Shown here in pieces: positions 37,852 through 49,349 of a stretch of DNA of 64,000 nt. Positions within the stretch are counted from its first letter, which is position 1, and the number at the start of each line of letters is the position of its first letter. The translations under genes were made by a program, and so were the position numbers. Source of the DNA: Ctenosaura bakeri (lineage: Eukaryota > Chordata > Lepidosauria > Squamata > Iguanidae). The notes under the pieces were generated by a model that saw only the letters and a list, made by a program, of their open reading frames with translations, ran no database searches and was not told the origin of the DNA. The DNA lies in the NCBI GenBank assembly GCA_948474755.1, contig CAOLHI010002112.1, positions 225,819-289,818 of the forward strand, written 5' to 3'.

Positions 37852-37975
37852 GACTTAGGATTGTTATTCCCAACTAGAGTAAACCTGTTGAAACAGTGAG
37901 AGTTACCTATGTGCTGATTCATCATTCAAAAATGAATTCAATGGATCCATTCTAGTCAGGACAATTCATGCTATA
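37852..37975. mobile_element. Palindromic MITE, family M3, diverged copy
   Basis: Starts ttattcccaactagagtaaa and ends aatggatccattctagtcag, imperfect inverse blocks matching the copies at 21365 and 22155. Confidence 0.6.
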
Positions 37976-38022
37976 CCCTTGATTTTACAAGGTTTTGTGG
38001 GGTGGGGTGGGGTGATAATGTA

Positions 38023-38225
38023 TGATTGTTGTTGTTGCTGTTGTTGTGTGCCTTTAAGCCATTTGTAATTTATGGCAACCCCAAGGTGAACCTCTACAGG
38101 GGTTTTCTGGTGCTGAGTGTGTGTGAGGTGCCCAAGGTCATGCAGTGGGCTTCCATGGCTGAACAGGGAACTGAACCAGACCCCGGGGCCATAGTCCAGG
38201 GCTCAAACCACTACACTATCCTGGT
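38023..38225 (-). mobile_element. Sauria SINE with internal deletion
   Basis: Minus strand: ttgttgtgtgcctttaagcc at the left; the middle jumps from ggggttttctgg to ctgagtgtgtgtgaggtgcc, so the conserved ttgccattgccttcctctga block is missing; the tRNA-derived head is at the right (caaaccactacactatcctgg-like). Confidence 0.85.
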
Positions 38226-38449
38226 ATGTAGATGCACACCAATAAAATTATTCTTCCTCCTTCATCAGTCTAGCTGGATGACTTTACAAGACATTCAAAG
38301 TGAAAGCAAATAAACAGGATGTGTTTATCTCCACTTCAAAGGTACCTTCCCTGTAGCAATTAACAGTGAAGCTACTATATAAGCAAACCTTATAGCCTTC
38401 GTGAGACCATAAAAATTTCAACTTCTTCTCCAACCATTTTTCTGTTTAT

Positions 38450-38690
38450 TAAAATGTATAATAATGCTATACTTTTTGAAATTTTTTAATGCTTTATGTG
38501 CTTTTAAACATTTTTAAAAATTCAGTGGTGTTTCAGTACTGTAACATAATTGTGCATGAGCATTTTAAATTTGCTTTCTGTTTTTATGTCACCTGGCTTT
38601 ATTTTATCTGTGTTCTGAGTTGCCTTGATTCCCAGCCCTGAGAGAAAGGCAAGGTGCACATTATGCATAAATAAATAAATCAAATTACAA
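38450..38690 (+). mobile_element. L2/CR1-type 3' tail with (ATAA)n
   Basis: A T-rich stretch ends in gagttgccttgattcccagc, then gagagaaaggcaaggtgcac and ataaataaataaat, the usual terminal motif (gcctt..ccc..gagaaaggc..ataaat) of squamate L2/CR1-like elements. No coding portion. Confidence 0.5.
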
Positions 38691-39318
38691 TCAATTTCAC
38701 TGCTTTATATCATATTGGGTTTTATTGATTCATTATGAACTGCCGCTGCCTGTAATTTTAGACTATATTTTATGTTTGCTTTCTTCTTATTTTATGTTTG
38801 TATGCCGGTCAAGGATATATACTGAAGGTGGCCAAATATATTTAAAAGGCCTAGTATCTCAAAGATCTGGCTGACAATCCAGCTGTGTTGGCCACCTGAA
38901 TCCATATTCTTACTCACTTGGCTTTTACAGGGCAGAGGGTTCTGTGAAAGTCATGCTAAAGTGGCTTAGAGTAGTTGCAGCAGTGAGTCTGGTGATGAAA
39001 GTTTGTACTACTGTAATCAAGTGTCACATACTGAGAAATGATTTGCTATGGACACACAAAGGTAAGCCACACACACACAAATCCTGCTTCATTATGTAAC
39101 AAAAATAACTGCTCATTGGATCGTTTGGTCTCTGCACTGACTTTTTATTTTCACTCTTTCACCAGAAAAGGGATCTGTGAAAACTCCTGGATTTTACACT
39201 GTTTTACAAGAGCCTCTCCTATGGAATGCTAGTGTTTCATCTGATCCATTTTATTAAATTATCCATTTAGCTAAAACTCAAAAACTATGAGATTATGGCA
39301 GCAAGATGTTTCACAGTA
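38691..39318. other. Non-coding sequence
   Basis: No gene is seen. A weak second LINE-tail-like stretch lies at 38750-38845, and a short CA run at 39069-39079. Confidence 0.4.
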
Positions 39319-39841
39319 CAGTGGGCTCTCCACATTTGCGAGGGATAGGGACATGGAATCCTCGTGAATGTCAAAAATCTGTGAATAACTCCCCTGGCAG
39401 GCGCCCTCCCTGCAGGCTCCTGCCTGCTGCTGCAGGCGTGCCCATGTGACTGAAGGAGTGCAGGGAAGGGGTGATCGCCCACTCTGCAACCTCCTGCTGG
39501 CCACCCAGGGTATGCCTGTGTGGGCGGCTGTGGAGGGAACTCAGGGAACTGGCAATTGCCCAACTTGCACCCTCCTGCCAGCAGCCTAGGGCATGCCTGT
39601 GTGGGCAGCCATGGAGGGAGCACAAGGAATGGGCCATTGCCCTCCCTGCAACCTCTTGCAAGCGACCCAGGGTGGGCCTGCATGGGCGTATACAGGATGG
39701 GCAATCACCCTCCCTGCACCCTCCTGCCGGCTGCTGCCCACGTGGCAAAAGGCCAGGACCTGGGGGGAAGAGGGGGTGAGCGGGCATCTTGTGAATAATC
39801 AAATTTACGGAAGTGAAACCTACAAATGTGGGGGAGAACTG
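39319..39841. mobile_element. pogo/Tigger-like MITE containing a GC-rich minisatellite
   Basis: The ends cagtgggctctccacatttg and caaatgtgggggagaactg are inverted copies flanked by TA on both sides (39317-39318 and 39842-39843), the Tc1/mariner-type target. The subterminal motifs aaaatctgtgaataa and tgtgaataatcaaattta resemble Tigger-like ends. The centre (39411-39745) is an unusually GC-rich tandem array, described separately. No transposase frame is present. Confidence 0.75.
39411..39745. repeat. 68-81-bp minisatellite inside the pogo-like element
   Basis: Unit starts (tgcaNcctcctgc) fall at 39411, 39485, 39566, 39647 and 39715, giving periods of 74, 81, 81 and 68 bp plus a partial unit. 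Each unit carries gggNatgcctgtgtgggc- and caattgccc-like blocks. The array is GC-rich in an AT-rich neighbourhood and opens long but meaningless frames on both strands. Confidence 0.85.
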
Positions 39842-41126
39842 TATATTTTTTTAAAAAAGAGCTGCACAGATTTTTCTATAGTAAGATACTTCCTTAGTTG
39901 CATGGATTTACATTTGAGAATAAACTTGAAATCTCTATGCTTTAAAATCATTATCAGGATCCTGTTGAAAAACTGCCTTTTTATAGCTTTAGTTTCTGTC
40001 CAGTACAAAGTTGGCTAAACACAGATTACCACAGAATGGTGCAGCAGTTTGGGCTGATTTAGTCCCTGGCAGAAGGATTAATATACTTCTGGCTAACGTA
40101 ATGTTTCTCTAGAAACATAATCCTTTCTCAGTAAGACAGGTTAAGAAAAAGCCCAAAGGATAAAAAGCTCCATCTGAATCTCAGTCAAGTTTATTCTCCT
40201 GAGGACTAGCACACATGTTGCTTTACCTGTAAACCATGCAGGAGCTTAAATACCTTGGGTTCCAAATTCCCCTCAATTAGCATAATGTTAGTTTAATTGC
40301 ACTGGCATCAGAATCAAGTGGTATTCATGATCGAACAAACTGGAGAGTTAATACAACACATGAACCATCTCTTCAGTTTATTCTGGTTTAATGAGGGACT
40401 GCGGGTAAAAAGTACATGGAAAAGTGCTTCCAGCATTCATGTTTTTTAAATGCATCTCCAATGTTTTATGCTTGAGAGTGCCTGATCTCTTGGGTTGTAA
40501 GATATTTTGAGAGATACATTGTGAACTCTGAAAATAGCAGCTGTACAACCTCATGTGTCTTCCTTCTGTCTTCTCTGGTAATGTCAAGTAGTAACAAATG
40601 TTTGAGTTGGTATCACTGTGTTCTGGGTCTTCCAGCCTCCCAAAACGGCAACTGATAAAGCAGAGTGGGGAGAGCAGCAAGACTTGTAGGGCAACAGTCA
40701 TCACATTGCAATTTATGTCTCATTTCTAGAAATTATTAGTGGAGGAAAATAGGACTAGGAATGGGTCTCCTATTTTTTTCCTTAATGTCTAATTCCACTC
40801 TGTAGTAGCTTTCAGAAACAACGTAATTTTTTCATTTTTTTAAAAAACGACAACCCCGTCCCATTGCCCCTTAAAAACTAACATATTTATTAAGCTCTTT
40901 GCCAACAAACATTTGAGCAGATCTCACAAGCATCCTCTACTATGATGTTTTTGAAAAGAACATTGGCTGGCCTCAAGTATTGCAGTTACAGCTTTGTATT
41001 CTAGAGGTACTTGCTCTGTATTCAGTTATGCTATGTATTCATGATCACAGTATATTGCTACGATCCTAAATGTCTTCCTCCCCTGAATCTCACTTTAAAA
41101 TCCAGGGACTCATTCTAATCAATGGA
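39842..41126. other. Unique non-coding sequence
   Basis: No gene or repeat is recognised. Confidence 0.4.
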
Positions 41127-41290
41127 GATCTGTTCTGCTGGCAATGTGGGCGCAACAGGATAACATTTCCTGTCCCCTCCTGTCAGTGAGTGATATTTTG
41201 ACAATAGGATCCGTGTTGCAATTTCTCACTGCTTTGCAGATCACTGGTGGCAGAAGGTTGGAAATGTCACCCTGCTGAACTTTGATTGCC
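41127..41290 (+). repeat. Interspersed repeat R2, copy A
   Basis: The stretch gagatctgttctgctggcaa through gcagatcactggtggcagaa aligns, with gaps, to 51205-51365 (gaggtctgttctgcatgtga through gcagattgctggtgggagga). No family is recognised. Confidence 0.5.
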
Positions 41291-42949
41291 AGCAGAACAG
41301 ACCTTTATCTCAGTGCGGCTGCTGGCTGTTAAGATAGGGTTGTTTTTTATGGGAGGAGGAGTCGGGCCAGGAGATGATACATAGTTATGTATTCACAACT
41401 AAGTCAATAATGTAGGATATCAGCCCTACTATTTCTGATATTCCCTGTGTCCCTTTTTACTGAATTTCTATATAACTAACAGTTGCTAGGAATTGCTGAA
41501 GAGCACTCTGTAGAAGACACCACTAAACATAAAGGATATCAAAATTAAAATATTATTAGAACATGCATGTTGCTTGTACCAGATGTTCTCAAAGTTTTAT
41601 TCTGAACTGCCCCTCAGCTCCAAAAGACTTATAGGATCCAAAATGGATAAAAAAAGTGTCTCCAATCACATGTACCACTGTGTTTTCTTTATCTCTGGTA
41701 ATTTTTACTCAACTCACATCTCTGGGTTTAAGCACAGGATTTCCACATGAGAAGCTACAAGTTCTGGAGAGACATGAGGTACAACCATCAGACAAACAAG
41801 TACTTCAGCATCCTTCTTACTTCAGACTTGTAAGATCTTGCAAGTTCCTATTCAACTGGTTTAACAAAATGCAGGAGATCAACCATGATCAATTATTTTC
41901 CTGACTGTCCACAGGAGCACCCACACTAGGGGTTTGAGTACGCCGTGGTAGAACGAAGTCTTGTAATTGACTTATCCCACATAACCATCATGCGTAAAAC
42001 TGAAATGTTGGTGCACAGTGTGAAAGAAGTCACTGAGGTTTTATTCACTACATACTATATTTGCATGATATCATCCTGGCTCATCTAGCCAAACATTTGT
42101 ATATATGCATGCATTATTATTTTTTCATGAGTTACTCTTTGTCATAGATGGTATAATTTTTGAATGGGGTATACAAAGTGCAGAGGTATGTATTAACATT
42201 ATTGTGTGAGGAGTAGAAGACCAATCAGTGATGACTCATCATGCAATGGATGATAGTTGCAGGGCAACTACCACACATAACATTTTCATTGATGGCAATA
42301 GATGCAATGTCTGAATGGAACTTTCAAAAGCCTAGTTTATTGCATGTTATGCTGGCTTTGTTTTCTTGGCTGGTGGTATGCTTGCTTTGGTTTGTTGGCT
42401 GCTTCTAATACTTTTGTCTGTATTAAAAGCAGTGCTCCAGTATTTGTATAGGTTTTGTGTGTGTTAAGGCAATAATTGTTGGTCTGTATTACAGATAAAA
42501 AAATAGTAAAGCTGTGCCATCTAGTAAGAAACTCCTTTGGGAGTTGCCAAGACAGATCTTCTTTGGTCACTGTTCAGGCCAGAAAACTGGCTTGCCTCAC
42601 ACCTCCCTGATTCATTGAGCATGCTTTTACATGACTGCTATATGCATGAATAATTCCACTGATAATTTATAATTCCTGAATAAACAGATGTTCTTTCAGC
42701 TATATAATGAGACACATCACGTCTTGCTCAGGTGGAGTGTAAGATAGAAAGATGGAACAGGTCTACTTGATAGATCAAAACATATAATAAGAACCCCTGT
42801 TAACTGTGTTAGGAGGCTCATAATTGAGTCTTTGACTACATGGCATAGAGGTCAGCATAAGCATCAGTTTAAGATGATGATTATTTTTTTTTTTAGAAAA
42901 AGCTGTATGGGTACAGACAATGATTATATTGCCTTTACTGGATGCATGT
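41291..42949. other. Unique non-coding sequence
   Basis: No gene or repeat is recognised. Confidence 0.4.
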
Positions 42950-43146
42950 GTATAAGGGCTTTCAAGCTGCCTGTCAGCTCATAGTCACATCATGAATTTC
43001 ATGGGGTTTTCTTACGTGAAAAATACTCAGAGATTATTTTCCCATTTCCTTCCTCTGAAATATAGCCTAGAGCACCTGGCATTCCTTGGTGGTTGTCTAT
43101 CCACGTACTAACCAGGGCTGACTCTGCTTAACTTCCAAGATCAGAT
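42950..43146 (-). mobile_element. SINE with 5S-rRNA-derived head
   Basis: On the minus strand the head (43146 to 43068) reads gatcttggaagttaagcaga, then ccctggttagtacgtgga, and a degraded end of the internal control region: the 5S rRNA order. The left end (gggctttcaagctgcctgtc) is the Bov-B-type tail. More decayed than the 44711 copy. Confidence 0.75.
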
Positions 43147-44183
43147 ACTAAGCTAAAAAGGCAAATATCTCAATCCTGAAGGATACATACCACTAAATTT
43201 AGCAAGCAGGATTAAACTTTTTTTCAATATTTTTAAAATACCAGTTCATTTTTTTTTTCATTTTGTGGATTATATTTTAGTTTAATGGGATATATTTGTG
43301 TTTGAACCCCCTCCCCATTTGAAATAATTACACATGATTTATATAGACCCTCTCACCTAGATGGTGATCTCTTTTTTGCCACTACTGGAGAAACAACTGA
43401 GCCTAAAGTTATTAAAATAAACTTAAGCTCCACTTTGGGTGGAAGATGGCAAAGGCAGTGCAGGTACACTGTCAGGGATCCAGAAGGTATTGGAGAGAAG
43501 CAGGCAAGAATATCTTTTCCTATCTACCAGCAGCAATTGTTACCTGGAGGAAGGGTGTCAGTACCTGACACACTGTTGAATTCCACGACTCACTTGTACT
43601 TAGAATTATCAGATGATCATCAGTAGGCACTAGAATTCTCTGGCAGAGAAATCGATGTCCCTCACTAGTGGGGGGACTGAGAGAAAGCTCTCTTTCAAGG
43701 ATGTAAAGACTCAGGCAGGCCTGTTTTTCAGATTTTTCTAACCCCATGCTTGTGCCTGTTTCAGATGTTTTTAAATGTGACCCTGCTTTGGGTTATCAAG
43801 AAACTGATGATTATGGTGTTAATGAAATGATGATTCTTTGCAGATTAAAAATCTGTGCAGAAATGTATTTAGGGGGACAACTAGAGGTGACAATAGAAGG
43901 CACATGTCTCAGTCACACATAAAGCAGTGTACGTCTATGTGTGTATCCTTAACAGTTAATGGAGTATGCAGGAGAGGGATGCAGAACCCTCATCTCTTCA
44001 GGACTTTACCTGCTCATAGGCCCTTGTTGCAGTACTGTTTCCCTGTTGTTGGCTCAGTTCTAACAGTAGAAATAAGGAGGAAGAAATGTGGCTGGAGCAA
44101 CCATGCAATTTACAGCTGAAGATCCATTCTGTTTTCCATCTTAGTGAAGTGGATATGTGTATAATCACTCAGTTGCATCACTT
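43147..44183. other. Non-coding sequence
   Basis: No gene is seen. Homopolymer-rich at 43210-43270. Confidence 0.4.
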
Positions 44184-44604
44184 TTGTTGTTATGTGTCTT
44201 TCAGCTCACTCCAACTTATGTCAACCCTATCCCAGAGGTTTCTTGGTAAGATTTATTCAGTGGAGGTTTGCCATTGACTTCCTCTGAGGCTGAGAGAGAG
44301 TGTGACTTGCTTGGGTCATCCAGTGGATTTGCACTGTTGAACAGGGATTCAAACCATGGTCCATCAGAGTTCTAGGGCCTTTCCGCATTACATGGTTACA
44401 GTGCTATTATTCCACTTTCAACATCCTATGGAATCCTGGGGTTTATACTTTAGGGAAAGGCCTTTAGAATTCTCAGTCAAAGAGCTCTTGGGTCTCAGTA
44501 AACTACAAACCCCAGAATTCCATAGGAGGTTGAAAGTGGAATAATAGCGCTCTTACAGTGAACTGTGGAAAAGCCCTCAGCCCAGCACTCAAAAACACTA
44601 CACC
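44184..44604 (-). mobile_element. Sauria SINE interrupted by an M1 MITE
   Basis: Minus-strand copy: tail at 44184 (ttgttgttatgtgtctttca), body with tgaggctgagagagagtgtg, interrupted at 44375-44576 by an M1 element, then the remaining head (agcactcaaaaacactacac) to 44604. Confidence 0.85.
44375..44576. mobile_element. M1 MITE nested in a Sauria SINE
   Basis: Ends gggcctttccgcattaca and tgtggaaaagccc; arms share ccactttcaacatcctatgg and ggaatcctggggttta with the other M1 copies and the inverse in the right arm. Its left end (cctttccgca) is intermediate between typical M1 (catttccaca) and the elements at 10895 and 52989. Confidence 0.85.
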
Positions 44605-44710
44605 TTGTGAAGTGTGCATTGGTTACACTATACCTTTCTGGCTGTCTATGTCTATTTAGCCCTCACCATTTACTCTTTATAATGCTCGTGGGGAGGTGAG
44701 AGGGATTGTA

Positions 44711-44925
44711 TGTGTAGGTGCCTTCAAGTCACCTGTTGATTTATGACCCCATGAATTTCACAGGGTTCTCTTAGGCAAGGAATACTCAGAGGTGGTTTTG
44801 CCAGTTCCTTCCTCTGAAATATAGCCTACAGCACCGAGTATTCATTGGCGGTCTCCCATTGAAGTACTAACCAGGGCTGACCGTGCTTAGTTTTCAAGAT
44901 CAAATGGGATCTGATGCCTTTAGGA
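44711..44925 (-). mobile_element. SINE with 5S-rRNA-derived head, best-preserved copy
   Basis: The minus strand reads agatcccatttgatcttgaa, then ctaagcacggtcagccctgg, ttagtacttcaatgggagac, cgccaatgaatactcggtgc and tgtaggctat, following the 5S rRNA internal control region. The left end carries the Bov-B-type tail (aggtgccttcaagtcacctg). Confidence 0.85.
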
Positions 44926-45412
44926 TATTTTGATGTGAGAGAGACTGAAGTGGTTAAAATCCTTTCCCCTGCATATTCCCTATGTGAAGACAGAATGTAT
45001 GTTTTTACTTTGTGGTCAAAACCAAGAAGTATAGGGAAAGGATGAAAGAAATCACAGTTACTCTCTGCTAATTCTGAGGAAGTTCACAACCCAGTCTGAT
45101 ATGAGGCACCATTTTTCTCCAGTTTTTGTATGTTGTATCAGACATTTGCTTCTTGAACTTTATTATTACATTTTGTTTGTATTTTCCTGTTTTTAAGTGT
45201 TGTTAGCCTCCCTGAATGTTGTCTGGAAAATTTAGAAGGGTGTGAGCACAGCTTGGAATATTATTTTGTAAAAATGAAGCAGTTACATCACTCATTACAC
45301 TGATCTTCCAGTGGGTCATTTCTTGTTATAACTGTAGATCAGACAATAACTTGCTAGATTACTTGCTGCCAGCATGCTACGATTACTATTGCACCATTGA
45401 AGGGCCTTTTTA
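44926..45412. other. Non-coding sequence
   Basis: No gene. A weak LINE-tail-like stretch lies at 45160-45260 (gttgttagcctccctgaatg). Confidence 0.4.
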
Positions 45413-45640
45413 CTTCCTGTGGTATAATGGTTTAAGCACTGGACTATCAGGATTTGAATTCCCACTTAGCCACAAAAACCCACCAAGAGACCCTGGGCAA
45501 ATCACTCTCTCTCAGCCTCAGAGGAAGGCAGAAGCAAAGGCAAACCCCCTCTGAACAAATCTTGCCAAGAAAATCTCCTTAAACGTTTGAGTTAAGTTGG
45601 CATAAATTGGAGACAACTTGAAGGCACACAACAATAACAA
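45413..45640 (+). mobile_element. Sauria SINE
   Basis: Complete plus-strand copy: head gtggtataatggtttaagca, body tctctcagcctcagaggaag, aacaaatcttgccaagaaaa, tail gacaacttgaaggcacacaa followed by caataacaa. Confidence 0.92.
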
Positions 45641-45949
45641 GGGTTTTAAATCTTTTAACTATTTCATCTTAACATGAGAAGGTGTATAATTTCCACAGTT
45701 TTATTCCCACTGCTGGAAAAAATGAATATTTCTGTGCTGCTTTTGCACATCTTAAAGTGTTTAAGAAATTTATTTTGCTGAGAAATGTGTATTTTTTGGT
45801 GCAAAAATCTAGATTTTGTGCAAAAACCAGAATTTTTTTTTCAAACAGGAAGCCTACGTATGTTTCTAGAAACAGTGTGTATTTTTGCAAGAATAAAACA
45901 AAACAAAAAAAACACCAAATGGCTGAGAACCTGTATTGTCAGATGTAGA

Positions 45950-46344
45950 GATGACAATGCAGCTCTGTTGTCATTGCTACTTTTGCCAATGCCATCTTGC
46001 AAAAATGTACATCTTAAGCCAGGTAGCACCTTCAGCAAAGGGTTTCCAAGATGCTGCAGGATGGGACACTGGGAAATGACAACTGCCGTGCTTTCCTGAT
46101 CATGAGAAGTTGGGAAATGATGGCTGCAACTGCTCATCTCTATCCTCTCCAAGACTAGATAAGAACAGCACTTGTAATTTCCCAGAATCCTAATCTACAG
46201 CACCTCAGAAACCCTCCATTTGGGGCACTGCATGGCTTAAGAGGTAAGTTTTAGAGATCACGTTCAGTCATTAATGACTATAAAAATGAATCCCAAAAAT
46301 GATGAGATCATACATCTCGCTTATAATCAGGATGCCACCCAAGG
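45950..46344 (+). repeat. Unclassified interspersed repeat R1, copy A
   Basis: It aligns along about 390 bp with 52140-52533. Shared landmarks in order: attgctacttttgccaatgc, ctgggaaatgac with gctttcc, agcacctcagaaaccct, ttaatgactataaaaatgaa and caggatgccacc. No terminal repeats or coding capacity are seen. I do not recognise the family. Confidence 0.6.
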
Positions 46345-46521
46345 TGTTTGTATAAACAACAATGGGTCTCAGCACAGAATAATTTCCCCAAACTCTTTCA
46401 GGATGGGTGAATAGTGGGTGAAAATTGTGGAAAATACCCACTTCTGTTATTCCTCCTAAATTGGCTTCCGAACTCTTCCAGACATCACTGTATGCCTATT
46501 ACCTTGGGGGAAGGCAGGAAA

Positions 46522-46578
46522 GAACTACTACTACTACTACTACTACTACGATGATGATGATTACTACTACTACTACTA
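46522..46578 (+). repeat. Compound (ACT)n-(GAT)n-(ACT)n microsatellite
   Basis: Nine ACT units, four GAT-type units, then six ACT-type units. Confidence 0.9.
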
Positions 46579-47877
46579 GCTTTTTTCATAACACAAAAAC
46601 TGCCAAGCAGATTTTTTTTAAAAAACAACCACTTAAATTATGAGGCACCATAATCTCACATTCTTTGAATTAGATCATCTGGCAGTGTATGGAAGAATGC
46701 GCTCCCATATAAACTGTAAGGAAAGGAAAAGAAATAAAGTAAAGCTATTAGAAAGACCAATAAAAAGATCCTGAAGAATGTCTATCTACAGAATCAATAG
46801 ATAATACAAATAATAAAAGAAAACACAAATTCCAGAATCTATACTTAACCTCCTTCCATCACATCAAATCTTCTTTGCATTTATTTGGAAATCAATTTTT
46901 TTAATACCAGTGGGACAGGCTTAATAAGCCTGCGTGGTCAGAATTTTATTGCTGGACCATCAGCAATTGCTTAGAGATTCTTTTCTCTCTGATTCACACA
47001 CATGCATAGATCACTTTGTTTCACTTACAGGCAGGCCTAGACTATACATGCAACAGAATGGGTGGTAGGATCCCAGACTTATAAAAATGACCTATACCAC
47101 TTCATACTACAGCAGTGTGTGTGTGGAGGGAGAGTTTTTCTGTACTTCTGAATGTTTCCCTACATACAAACAAGACTGCAGGCAGAAAGCAAGCACAGTA
47201 GCCTGAGTTAAATCAATTATCAGAATTTTTTCCTCTAGAGGCATGTTTTTATTTCACACAATGATATCAGAGTTTTATAGGCTCCCCAAACATCTTACAC
47301 AGGCAAATGCCAAAGCTGCAAATCATGTAATTGGTAGTAAGTCTTACTGATCTGGGAGTAATTCTATACAAAATCACTGTGTTTCCGAACAGCCCATGAG
47401 GTGTTTTGAGCGTAATCACATACGAACTATTCTGTATGAATCCACTTCTATATTGTATCCAGAAAGGGAAGAACCAGGTCATCCTCTAGTTATAGTATGT
47501 CTTAATGAACAGGAATCTTCAAACATCTTACACTCATTATCAATGGCATTCTGCTAAAACATACACTTTAAATGCCTTCAAAGATCACGAGGATTCACCC
47601 TGTGATTATGGAAACTTGCAGGGCTAACAATACTACATATAAAAATATGTAACAAAACTCTGAGTGTCACTGTTTGCAAACTAAATGAAGGTTCCTATTC
47701 CAAATTACTGCCAAGCTATTTTTCATTACAGGGAAAGAAAAACATATTTTAAAGGAAACAACAACAACAACAACACTTGGAATCCAATGGAGGGTATGTG
47801 GGAACAGGAGAAACTGGTGAAAAAAAACATGGAAACAAGAAAAAAATACCACTGAAACTAGTGGAAAAAATCTTTGT
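46579..47877. other. Unique non-coding sequence
   Basis: No gene is seen. A (CAA) run lies at 47758-47776. Confidence 0.4.
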
Positions 47878-47912
47878 AAACCTGAGTTGTCATTTATAGA
47901 TTGTAAACCGAA

Positions 47913-49349
47913 CAGTGGTATATCTAGCATAAACAGCACCTAAGGCAAGTGCGGAAGTTGTGCCCCTACCTTCTTACTCTTACCCCCCATCCACCATGTC
48001 AACCATTGTGAAGGTGCCCACCAAGTGGCCCAGGGCAGTGGCTTTGCTACCATGGTCTCCTTGACATGCTGTTTGATGCCCTTGGCATACCACTGAACCT
48101 GCATGTAGCCCCCGAACCTCCTTGATGACACCACCATCACTCCTCAGCACTATCCTCCTGATCTCCCATTTAGCACCTGCCACCCCTAGGACCCAACCCT
48201 TGCCCATCTGGCCCACTGTGGCATACACTACCTCCTCCTATAAGACTTATCTCAAGGACTCTGTTCCATTGTGGACCTTAGTCTCCACCAGGGAGGGCTT
48301 CTTGGCATGGGGAGGATTGTCTTTGCCTCCCTCCTGTCTCAGCTGCTGAATGTTTTTGGTTGGAATTGCTTGGAAACTGGAGTTGGGGGCATTTTGTGTT
48401 CTGAGGAATTCCTATGCATTAAGGGGTTAATCAAAGAAGAATCTTGGAAGTATTTCTGTCCTCCTTCATTCAAAAGAGACTACAGCCAATACCTCTCAGT
48501 TGTCCTGGCCCCAATCTTTCCTCTGCTGTGGTGTGTGTGTGTGTATCTTAATCTATAGCTCTTTGCTGGGCTTCCACGGGTGCAACCAGACACAACGTGA
48601 AACTCTCACCCTTCCCAGTATTATCCCTATCAGGAAAGAGACGAGAGGAGGAAATACTGGCCAGAGGAGCCAGATCAGGGTGCCCAAAGGCAGGGGTGCA
48701 GCTGGGAGAAGGGGGCGCAAATCAAATGAGGGCATTGCCCCTCACAACAAGAAATATTTTGCTCCTCCCAGGTACCCTAAAGGCACCATCAGATCCCATC
48801 TGATCATGGAAGTTAAGCAGGGCCAGCCCTAGTTAGTCTTTGGATAGGAGATTGCTAATGAAGACGGGGTACTGTATGCTCTGTTTCAGAGGAAGAAACT
48901 GTCAGAACCACATCTGAGATGCATTGCCTAAGAAAAACATCTGAAAAAATTCAGAAGTTGTCATAAGTTGACAGGTGGCTGGAAGGCACATAGACACACT
49001 TGGTAGCCCCCCCCCACACAAAGGGAGTGGCCCCAGGCTGCAAAATGGTAAAGACCTCTTCCTTTTGTAAGCTTCAACTTCCCCCTTCCTTTTAAAGATA
49101 ATTCTTTAGCTCTTCCCCCACCTCCAAAAGAGAGCGGGGAAGAAATCACTTGAAGCTCTCTGACATTCCTTCCTCATCAACCCTTCACTGAAGAGAAAGC
49201 CCTGGTCCCCTGTGAATTCACCTCCTTTGTGAATTCCTCCTCTTCCTCCTCCTCTACCATTGCTGCTACTGCTAAATCTTTTTTATGCAACTCCTGACAT
49301 TGGTGCCCAGGGCACGTACTGTATTTGCCCCACCCTAGATGTGCTTCTG
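47913..49349. mobile_element. 1.4-kb non-autonomous hAT-like element with GC-rich core
   Basis: The left end cagtggtatatctagcataa and right end accctagatgtgcttctg are imperfect inverted copies; the same left-end sequence occurs at 14781 on the other strand. Immediate flanks aaaccgaa and aaacctga are similar 8-mers. The left core (47960-48360) is GC-rich, with overlapping open frames in both orientations that I cannot match to a transposase or host protein. A 5S-type SINE is nested at 48786. CTC-rich runs lie near 49226-49256. Confidence 0.6.
48786..48992 (+). mobile_element. SINE with 5S-rRNA-derived head, nested in a DNA transposon
   Basis: Plus strand: catctgatcatggaagttaa, gcagggccagccctagttag, tctttggataggagattgct, then gtactgtatgct, following the 5S internal control region. 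It is followed by gtttcagaggaagaaactgt and the Bov-B-type tail (aagttgacaggtggctggaa). Confidence 0.85.

Noticed and set aside
39285..39802. Overlapping 100-140-codon frames on both strands rich in Gly, Pro and His
   Set aside because: They are produced by the GC-rich 68-81-bp tandem units inside the pogo-like element, not by a gene.
49226..49256. CTC/TCC-rich tract as a candidate promoter element
   Set aside because: Simple low-complexity sequence within a DNA transposon, with no associated transcript signal.
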